The position numbers and the translations under genes were made by a program. Source: Eubacterium sp. (GTDB taxonomy: Bacteria > Bacillota > Clostridia > Oscillospirales > Acutalibacteraceae). Taken from it: a stretch of 6,936 nucleotides of DNA. How positions within the stretch are numbered: position 1 is the first letter of the stretch; each line of letters opens with the position of its first letter. Under the pieces are notes generated by a model, which worked only from the letters and a program-made list of their open reading frames with translations, had not been told where the DNA came from and did no database searches. The stretch covers positions 1 to 6,936 of the forward strand of contig JAFYGD010000248.1 in assembly GCA_017543415.1 (NCBI GenBank), read 5' to 3'. Shown piece after piece: positions 1 through 5,644 of the stretch.

Positions 1-1261
1 AGATTAGCGTTAATCCGCCAACCCTGCCGATAAACATAAGCACAATCAGAATACCCTGAGACAGAGCGCCGAGCTGCGTTGTAATACCGAGCGTAAGACC
101 GACGGTACCTATTGCAGAGGCGGTTTCAAACAGACACTGATAGAACGGAATACCGTCTGAAATATTGATAACCGAAGCCCCGCCGAAGCAAAGAACGATA
201 TACATAAGAAGCAGGGTTGACGCAGTTTTGACAGCGTCGTTATCTATACGTCTTTTAAAGCAGTGAACCTCGTCCTGCTGGCGTATGCAGGAATGCGCAT
301 TTGCAAGCAGAACAGCAACAGTTGTTGTTTTCATACCGCCTGCCGTAGAGCCGGGCGAGCCGCCTATAAGCATAAGAACAATCAAAACCGACTGCCCTGC
401 AGAGGTCATCCTGTTTAAATCAACTGTGTTAAAGCCTGCCGTACGCGCCGTAACCGACTGAAAAAGCGATGACAGTATGCGTTCGTTAAGCGGCAGTCCT
501 TTTAAATCGTAAAAGAAGAATATCAGCGCGGGAAAAACAATCAGTATTAAGCTTGTAACAAGAACAATTTTTGACTGAAGCCTGTAATGCTTAAACTTCA
601 GCTTGTTTGTGATAACATCATCCCAGGTAAGAAAGCCGATACCGCCTATAACGATTAAAAACATTATGACAACATTTACACCTGTATTCCCGGTAAACGA
701 GGTTAGTGAAGTATATTCACCGGTGCTTGAGCCCATAACGTCAAAACCTGCGTTACAGAAGGCGGAAACCGAGTGGAACACAGCCATACCGATTCCCTTA
801 GCGCCGTACCTTGTAACAAAAAACGGCATAAGCAGCAGTGCGCCCGCAAACTCAATTAAAAAAGTTGCTATTATAACAAACCTTGTTAAATCAACTATCC
901 CCCCCATTTTCTGAGCGGATATTGCCTTTTGCATTGTACTGCGCTGTACAAGTGAAATCTTTCTTCCCGAAAGGAGTGAAAAAGACGCGGCTACGGTTAT
1001 TATTCCGAGACCGCCTGTCTGAATCAGAACAAGTATTACCGACCTGCCGAAAACCGACCAGTGGGTAGCGGTATCACGCACTACCAGTCCGGTTACGCAG
1101 ACGGCTGAGGTTGCGGTAAACAGCGCTTCACTGAAATGAGCGGAGGTTCCGTCTGAAGAGGATAGCGGCAGCATAAGAATTAAGGTTCCCAAAAGAATAA
1201 TGCCGGCAAATCCCAGAATAATTATGCGAAACGGTGTAAATATCTTACCCGTATTGCCCAT
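1..1261 (-). CDS. ktrB: KtrB-type potassium uptake channel subunit (TrkH/KtrB/NtpJ family), 3' end cut off by window
   Basis: This is an integral membrane, ion-conducting subunit for K+ uptake, probably Na+-coupled as in characterised KtrB proteins. The ATG at 1261 sits 10 bases behind a strong AAGGAGG site, and 420 codons are open to the window edge. KtrB proteins are usually about 450 residues, so roughly 30 are missing. All four pore half-repeats are visible: VCVTGL near residues 54-59, FCNAGF 168-173, RTAGFN 273-278 and IGTVGL 384-389. Each carries the filter glycine. The gating-loop motif GSPGSTAGGMKTTT lies at 301-314 between repeats three and four. The terminal GRVGGLTL (412-419) matches the end of the fourth repeat, with G where P is common. 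The filters differ clearly from those of the trkH gene upstream, so this is not a recent duplicate. It is probably cotranscribed with trkA and trkH. A ktrA gene could follow beyond the window, but that cannot be seen. Family assignment is firm; the Ktr rather than Trk label is inferred from the filters and short N-terminus. Confidence 0.92.
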   Translation of the reverse strand, partial: MGNTGKIFTPFRIIILGFAGIILLGTLILMLPLSSSDGTSAHFSEALFTATSAVCVTGLVVRDTATHWSVFGRSVILVLIQTGGLGIITVAASFSLLSGRKISLVQRSTMQKAISAQKMGGIVDLTRFVIIATFLIEFAGALLLMPFFVTRYGAKGIGMAVFHSVSAFCNAGFDVMGSSTGEYTSLTSFTGNTGVNVVIMFLIVIGGIGFLTWDDVITNKLKFKHYRLQSKIVLVTSLILIVFPALIFFFYDLKGLPLNERILSSLFQSVTARTAGFNTVDLNRMTSAGQSVLIVLMLIGGSPGSTAGGMKTTTVAVLLANAHSCIRQQDEVHCFKRRIDNDAVKTASTLLLMYIVLCFGGASVINISDGIPFYQCLFETASAIGTVGLTLGITTQLGALSQGILIVLMFIGRVGGLTLI

Positions 1262-1271
1262 AAACCACTTT

Positions 1272-1278
1272 CCTCCTT
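1272..1278 (-). promoter_or_regulatory. Strong ribosome binding site of ktrB
   Basis: AAGGAGG on the minus strand, with 10 bases to the ATG at 1261. It is a near-perfect Shine-Dalgarno sequence and much stronger than the one available to trkH, so ktrB is probably initiated independently rather than by coupling to the gene upstream. It fixes the ktrB start. Confidence 0.85.
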
Positions 1279-1298
1279 CTATATTTATTTCTCTGTAT

Positions 1299-1320
1299 CC
1301 AACGCCCCAAAGGGCATTGG
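1299..1320 (-). other. Stable hairpin between trkH and ktrB
   Basis: On the minus strand a 9-base arm CCAATGCCC (1320-1312), a 4-base loop TTTG and a second arm GGGCGTTGG (1307-1299) form a continuous 9-bp stem with one U-G wobble. It starts 4 bases after the trkH stop. The bases after it in the direction of transcription read ATACAGAG, so there is no U-tract and a classical intrinsic terminator is unlikely. A role in mRNA processing, 3'-end protection of trkA-trkH mRNA or partial attenuation is possible. A dispersed palindromic repeat is another possibility. On the opposite strand the hairpin is followed at a short distance by ATTTTTG, which could weakly stop antisense transcription. The fold is seen in the sequence; the function is inferred. 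Confidence 0.6.
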
Positions 1321-1324
1321 GTAG

Positions 1325-2812
1325 TTATTTTTGAAGTCTTTTTTTGAGCCTGTGGTTGCTCTGGGTAAGGGTTTCCTGCCAGATTTTGGGATTAAAGAGA
1401 ATTAACATCGGATAAAGCTCAAGTCGTCCTATAAGCATATCAAAGATAAGCACGAGTTTTGAAAGGGGGTGGAAAAACGCATAGTTCTGCACGGCACCGC
1501 ACTTGTCAAAACCGGGACCGATATTGTTGATATTCGCCATTATCGCAGAGAAGTTCGTTTCGGTATTATTGCCCTGTGCGGAAAGGATAAAGAACGAAAC
1601 CACTATAATTCCTACGGCGGTGAGAGTATAGGTGTTGATGGTTTTTACAATACTTTCATCAACCGGTTTGCCGTCCATTTTAACCTTTTTAACGCTTTTG
1701 GGGTGAATATAGTAATGCAGCTCCCTGAAAGCGTTTTTGATAACAATAACAATACGCTGAACTTTTACGCCGCCGCCCGTACTTCCGGCGCAGGCGCCGA
1801 TAAACATAAGCCAGAGCAGCAAGCCCTTTGAAAGCTGATGCCATGTGTCAAAATCAGCGGTTGAAAATCCCGTTGTCGTGATAATTGAAGCAACCTGGAA
1901 GGCAGAATCCGTAAGCGAATTAGCTGTACTGCCGTGCGACATAAATTTAAGGTCATAGAAAACTGCACCGATTGCAATAAGAATAATACCGAAGTACCAG
2001 CGCACTTCCTCCATAGTAAACGCCTTTTTGAACTGACGGCGAATAATAAGGAAGTATGCATTAAAGTTTACGCCGAACATAACCATAAACACGGTTACAA
2101 CCCATTTTATGTAATAGGAATAACCGGCGATAGAATCGTTTTTAATACCGAATCCGCCCGTACCTGCGGTTGAAAATGAGGTCATTAACGCATCAACAAC
2201 GCGCATACCGCCGAGTTTAAGGAGCAGTGCCTCAAGAAGGGTAAACACGATATAGATTACATAAAGATAACGCGCGGTTTCACGCATTTTAGGTACGAGT
2301 TTACTAACGCTCGGGCCGGGGCTTTCCGCACGGAGGAGGTTGATATTTGAGCCGCCGCCCGAAAGCGGAACGACCGCCATAATGAACACAAGTATGCCCA
2401 TACCGCCTATCCAGTGGGTAAACGAACGCCAGAAAAGCGTACATGTTGCAAGGCCTTCAACATTGGAAACGACGCTTGCACCCGTTGTTGTAAATCCCGA
2501 AACGGTTTCAAACAGCGCGTCAATAAAATTCGGAATCTCGCGAGTAATCATAAACGGAATACAGCCGAAAACCGAAAGCACTATCCACGAAAGCGCGGTT
2601 GCGACGCAGCCCTCTTTTAAATAATATACAGTGTTTTTAGGCTTTTTAATTCCGAGCGCACCGCCGCACACTACGCATATTGCGGACACAATCAGATAAG
2701 CCCTGAGCTCCTTTTCGCCGTAAATGAAACCCACAAGGGTAGGCAGAAGAAGGAGCGCGGCTTCAAGAATTAAAACATAACCTAAAATTCTTCTGATAAT
2801 TGATAAATTCAT
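1325..2812 (-). CDS. trkH: Trk potassium uptake system, channel subunit TrkH
   Basis: This is the membrane pore subunit of a Trk K+ uptake system, gated by the cytoplasmic TrkA protein. With the start at 2812 it has 495 residues, close to the roughly 480-500 usual for TrkH. The N-terminus MNLSIIRRILGYVL and the hydrophobic helix after it fit the family. An upstream in-frame ATG at 2866 would add 18 non-membrane residues and overlap trkA, so it was not chosen. The four selectivity-filter segments are all present: TTTGAS (108-113), STAGTGGFG (214-222), TTTGFST (312-318) and NNIGPG (429-434). The gating-loop motif GSTGGGVK is at 343-350, and the final signature GRLELYPML (462-470) is typical of TrkH. 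The ATG follows the trkA TAG stop by one base (TAGTATG) with only a weak GGAT-type binding site, so translation is probably coupled to trkA. The C-terminus is short and basic (KKRLQK). Confidence 0.95.
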   Translation of the reverse strand: MNLSIIRRILGYVLILEAALLLLPTLVGFIYGEKELRAYLIVSAICVVCGGALGIKKPKNTVYYLKEGCVATALSWIVLSVFGCIPFMITREIPNFIDALFETVSGFTTTGASVVSNVEGLATCTLFWRSFTHWIGGMGILVFIMAVVPLSGGGSNINLLRAESPGPSVSKLVPKMRETARYLYVIYIVFTLLEALLLKLGGMRVVDALMTSFSTAGTGGFGIKNDSIAGYSYYIKWVVTVFMVMFGVNFNAYFLIIRRQFKKAFTMEEVRWYFGIILIAIGAVFYDLKFMSHGSTANSLTDSAFQVASIITTTGFSTADFDTWHQLSKGLLLWLMFIGACAGSTGGGVKVQRIVIVIKNAFRELHYYIHPKSVKKVKMDGKPVDESIVKTINTYTLTAVGIIVVSFFILSAQGNNTETNFSAIMANINNIGPGFDKCGAVQNYAFFHPLSKLVLIFDMLIGRLELYPMLILFNPKIWQETLTQSNHRLKKRLQK

Positions 2813-2813
2813 A

Positions 2814-4205
2814 CTACTTATCCAAAATATCCGTAAGCTCGGAAAATCCTTTTTGAGTGGTTGCAATCATTACCGTATCGCCGGGTTTAATACAATCCTG
2901 GCCTGAGGGAATAATGATTTTGCCGTGACGGTTGATAAATGTGATAAGAACGTTGCTTTTAAGATTAAGGTCCATAAGTCTTACATCGGTCAGATTGTCA
3001 ACATCGTCCTGTACTCGGAATTCAATCGCCTCAACCCTATGGTTGAAAATATACGAAAGCGTTTCAATTCCGCTTGAACGCGAAGCCTTTTTTGCCCTTA
3101 CATAAGCAATAATGGCTCTTGTTGTAATATATCTCGGATATACGAGCGAACCGAGGTCAAGGTTGTCAATAATATCCTTAAAGGTAATTGCCTTAATTCT
3201 TGTAATGACCTTTATATCCGCCTTACTTATCCTGTTTGCATAAAGGTTAAGGAAAATATTTTCCTCATCCTTATCCGTAAGAGGAACGAAGGATTCAACG
3301 CTTTCAATACCTTCTTCACGAAGTAACTCTTCGTCGGTACCGTCGCCGTTAATGATAACAGCGCCGGGAAGAAGGTCTGCAAGACGCTCGCAACGAGCCT
3401 TATTCTTTTCAATAATAGTTACCTTAGTGCCGAGGTGGAGAAGCTGTTTTGCAAGGTAATATGCGGTGCTTCCGCCGCCGACGATAAGGGTATCCTTAAC
3501 CTGGTGCGACTTTGAACCGATTTTCTTAAAGAACGCTCTTGCAACTTTTCGCGGTGCAACAAAGGCAACTATATCGCCCGCCATAAGAACGTCGTCGCCC
3601 TTGGGAATAAACACACGCTCGCCGCGTTCAATAGCGCAGACAAGAATATTTTCCGTTCTTGCGCCGATTGAGGCAACGGAAATTCCGTCAAGGATATTGC
3701 CTTTTGAAATTTTGAACTTAACGAGTTCAGCCTGGCCGTGCGCAAAAGATTCAATTTCAAGCGCAGTTGGCAGGCAGAGGATTTTTGCCATTTCTCTTGA
3801 GGCTTCAAGCTCGGGATTGATAATCATTGCAAGGCCGAGTTTTTCACGCAGATACTCTATTTCAATGCTGTAATCGGGGTCGCGCACACGGGCGATTGCC
3901 GCGCAGTTTGCAACCCTTTTTGCAACCGTACAGCAAAGAAGGTTAAGCTCGTCGCTTTCGGTTACGGCAATAATAAGATTAGCATCTTTAATACCGGCTT
4001 CAATCTGTACGCCGAAGGAAGCGCCGTTACCGACTACGCCCATAATATCGTACAAATCGGTAAGCACTCTGATTTTTTCAGCGTCCTTATCAATTACGGT
4101 AATATCGTGTCCTTCTGCGGAAAGCTGCTCAACGAGGGTTGAACCGACTCTGCCGCAGCCGACGATAATAATATTTAATCCGTTAGGTTTTTTCTGAGAA
4201 CTCAT
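2814..4205 (-). CDS. trkA: Trk potassium uptake system, NAD-binding gating protein TrkA
   Basis: This cytoplasmic regulatory subunit binds nucleotides and opens or closes the TrkH pore. At 463 residues it matches full-length TrkA (about 458 in E. coli) with two tandem RCK modules, unlike one-module KtrA. The first Rossmann fold has GCGRVG at 16-21 and an acidic residue (D39) at the end of strand two, as for NAD(H) binding. The first RCK_C domain covers about 150-230, with PKGDDVLMAGD at 201-211. The second Rossmann fold has GGGSTA at 243-248, where the third glycine of GxGxxG is alanine, and E266 as the acidic residue. The second RCK_C covers about 382-463, with the parallel motif IKPGDTVMIA at 439-448. 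The ATG at 4205 has an AGAGGA site 6 bases upstream. It is the first gene after a strong promoter and is followed one base later by trkH. Which ligand each module binds (NAD, ATP/ADP, c-di-AMP) cannot be told from the sequence alone. Confidence 0.96.
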   Translation of the reverse strand: MSSQKKPNGLNIIIVGCGRVGSTLVEQLSAEGHDITVIDKDAEKIRVLTDLYDIMGVVGNGASFGVQIEAGIKDANLIIAVTESDELNLLCCTVAKRVANCAAIARVRDPDYSIEIEYLREKLGLAMIINPELEASREMAKILCLPTALEIESFAHGQAELVKFKISKGNILDGISVASIGARTENILVCAIERGERVFIPKGDDVLMAGDIVAFVAPRKVARAFFKKIGSKSHQVKDTLIVGGGSTAYYLAKQLLHLGTKVTIIEKNKARCERLADLLPGAVIINGDGTDEELLREEGIESVESFVPLTDKDEENIFLNLYANRISKADIKVITRIKAITFKDIIDNLDLGSLVYPRYITTRAIIAYVRAKKASRSSGIETLSYIFNHRVEAIEFRVQDDVDNLTDVRLMDLNLKSNVLITFINRHGKIIIPSGQDCIKPGDTVMIATTQKGFSELTDILDK

Positions 4206-4211
4206 GGCGTT

Positions 4212-4217
4212 TCCTCT
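4212..4217 (-). promoter_or_regulatory. Ribosome binding site of trkA
   Basis: AGAGGA on the minus strand, 6 bases before the ATG at 4205. It supports that start; no other in-frame ATG lies between it and the first Rossmann motif. Confidence 0.75.
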
Positions 4218-4236
4218 TTATTTTTAATCTTAAACT

Positions 4237-4264
4237 AATATATCACATTAAGTATAAATGTCAA
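4237..4264 (-). promoter_or_regulatory. Sigma-70/SigA-type promoter for the trkA-trkH-ktrB operon
   Basis: Read on the minus strand, a perfect -35 box TTGACA (4264-4259) is followed by a 16-base spacer and a -10 box TATATT (4242-4237). TG-A directly before the -10 gives an extended -10 element. The start of transcription would fall near 4230, giving a leader of about 25 bases before the trkA ATG. The -35 begins 3 bases after the stop codon of the fucosidase gene. No terminator hairpin separates the two units, so some read-through from the glycosidase genes is possible. Box match and spacing are seen; activity is inferred. Confidence 0.8.
4245..4261. promoter_or_regulatory. Imperfect dyad in the trkA promoter, candidate operator
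   Basis: The plus strand reads ACATTAAGTATAAATGT. Five-base arms ACATT and AATGT flank a 7-base centre that is only partly symmetric. It overlaps the first three bases of the -35 box side and most of the spacer, the position expected of a repressor site. The region is AT-rich, so 5-bp arms can arise by chance. No regulator gene is visible in the window. Confidence 0.3.
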
Positions 4265-4266
4265 TA

Positions 4267-5640
4267 CTATAAATAAAATCCTATTTTTTTAATTACGGGG
4301 GTTGAACGCGACTGACGGATAATAAGCATTGCGCCGATTCCGTTCCCCTTAAGCGGTATTATTTTTTTCATACCGATTACCGTACCGCTGTATACCCTTT
4401 TGTACTTGCCGTTGGGTTTGAGAAGGAATAAATCAAAGGCTTCAACGCGCTGTGAAAAGGAAATATCCTCCTCAATAATACAGTACCTGACTTTTTTTAC
4501 CGAATCAAACTTAAATTCAATATAGCCGTCGCTCTGTTTAAGCTCGCCGAGGCTCTGCTCAATTACCGGGGATTCGGTTACCTGCTTTATTTTTGCGCCG
4601 AGCTTTTTAAGCCTTACTCTGTCCTTACGGGCAATTAATCCCTTTTCGGTAGGAGGAACGTTCAGAAGCAGGAAGGAATTGTTACCTACTGAATCAAGGT
4701 AAATATTAAAGAGCTTTTTAACGCTTTTTACCTTTCCGCCGCCGGGATAAAACCAGCCCTTTCTTATTGAAACGTCAACCTCTGCAGGATACCAGACAAG
4801 GTTTGCGTTTTTGCTCAGCACTGCGCGGGAGCCCAGGTCCTCATCTGACGAGCTGATACGCTGAAGCGCCGCCGCTCCGTCCACAGTCTGCTGCGAATGC
4901 TTCTGAATTGTTTCAGCCCTTGTAAGATATTCGGGAACAACGCAGTATTCGCTTTTGCGTCCTTTGCCCGCTTCGTTTCCTACCCAGCGGATATCAGGGC
5001 CGCAGATTGCAATATTTGCGTCAGGCTGGAGCGTTCTTACAAGGCGGTAATAACGCTCCCAGTCGTATTCAAATTCCTTGGTGCCCGCACCTTTTGCACC
5101 GTCAAACCAGACCTCAAACACCTTGCCGTAATCGGTTAACAGCTCTGTAAGCTGACGGCAGAAGAAATCGTTATATGCAGGAGTGCCGTAGGTTTGTTCG
5201 TGCATATCCCACGGAGAAATATATACGCCGAAGCGTATTCCCTGCGCCTTACATTCATCGCTGACCGTCTTTACAACATCGGTAAGCAAGAGGGTTTTCA
5301 TTACGTTGAAATCCGTTGTTCCCGTGTTCCAGATGCAGAAGCCGTCATGGTGCTTACAGGTTAAAATCAAACCTTCCGCGCCTGCTGATTTCACCGCTTT
5401 AATCCACTGGGCAGGCTTGATTTTTTCAATGGTAAAATCGCTGACGGTTTCCGTAGCGTTGCCCCATTCCCTGCCTGTTGCGGTATTCATACCGAAATGA
5501 ACAAAGCAGTAAAACGGGTGAAGCGAATGCTGATACTGCGCTTCGGTCGGCACTACGGAAATATAGCGTTCAACCTCTTCGTCAAAAAGCGGCTGCTTAT
5601 TATTTGTTGTTGTCCAGTTTTCATCAAGTTTAAGTTTCAT
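4267..5640 (-). CDS. GH29 alpha-L-fucosidase, probably subfamily B (alpha-1,3/1,4 type), cytoplasmic
   Basis: This is a retaining glycoside hydrolase predicted to release L-fucose from glycans. It has 457 residues, the size of a minimal GH29 enzyme with a catalytic (beta/alpha)8-like barrel (about 40-345) and a C-terminal beta-rich domain (about 350-457). Family motifs are clear: HFGMNTATGREWG (48-60), KHHDGFCIW (96-104), YISPWD (140-145), EVWFDGAKG (176-184), RWVGNEAG (218-225) and WYPAEVDVSIRKGWFY (283-298). D180 in WFDG is the expected nucleophile. E223 in VGNE is the expected acid/base, and its 43-residue spacing from D180 equals that of characterised B-type enzymes as I recall them. The N-terminus has no hydrophobic stretch, so no signal peptide: an intracellular enzyme acting on imported oligosaccharides. 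Its ATG comes 4 bases after the stop of the GH38 gene, with no good Shine-Dalgarno site, so the two are cotranscribed and probably translationally coupled. The linkage preference is inferred; the family is secure. Confidence 0.93.
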   Translation of the reverse strand: MKLKLDENWTTTNNKQPLFDEEVERYISVVPTEAQYQHSLHPFYCFVHFGMNTATGREWGNATETVSDFTIEKIKPAQWIKAVKSAGAEGLILTCKHHDGFCIWNTGTTDFNVMKTLLLTDVVKTVSDECKAQGIRFGVYISPWDMHEQTYGTPAYNDFFCRQLTELLTDYGKVFEVWFDGAKGAGTKEFEYDWERYYRLVRTLQPDANIAICGPDIRWVGNEAGKGRKSEYCVVPEYLTRAETIQKHSQQTVDGAAALQRISSSDEDLGSRAVLSKNANLVWYPAEVDVSIRKGWFYPGGGKVKSVKKLFNIYLDSVGNNSFLLLNVPPTEKGLIARKDRVRLKKLGAKIKQVTESPVIEQSLGELKQSDGYIEFKFDSVKKVRYCIIEEDISFSQRVEAFDLFLLKPNGKYKRVYSGTVIGMKKIIPLKGNGIGAMLIIRQSRSTPVIKKIGFYL

Positions 5641-5644
5641 AGCC

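Noticed and set aside
603..1068. Two plus-strand open frames (103 and 61 codons) overlapping the ktrB gene
   Set aside because: They lie opposite a complete, motif-rich KtrB frame, show no domain of their own, and are shadow frames of it.
1299..1320. Intrinsic terminator between trkH and ktrB
   Set aside because: The stem is strong but is followed by ATACAGAG instead of a U-tract on the transcribed strand.
1281..1324. A separate promoter for ktrB in the 63-base gap
   Set aside because: There is AT-rich sequence near 1281-1290 that could pass as a -10 box, but no credible -35 at proper spacing outside the hairpin.
1469..2624. Plus-strand open frames opposite trkH, and one in another minus-strand frame (1765-2061)
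   Set aside because: The TrkH frame through this region carries all four pore motifs without interruption; the others have no recognisable protein features.
2813..2866. Longer trkH start at 2866 adding 18 residues
   Set aside because: It would overlap the trkA 3' end by over 50 bases and place non-family residues before the typical MNLSIIRRILG start.
3466..3873. 135-codon plus-strand frame opposite trkA
   Set aside because: It overlaps the well-conserved TrkA coding sequence, where both RCK modules are intact, and has no visible domain.
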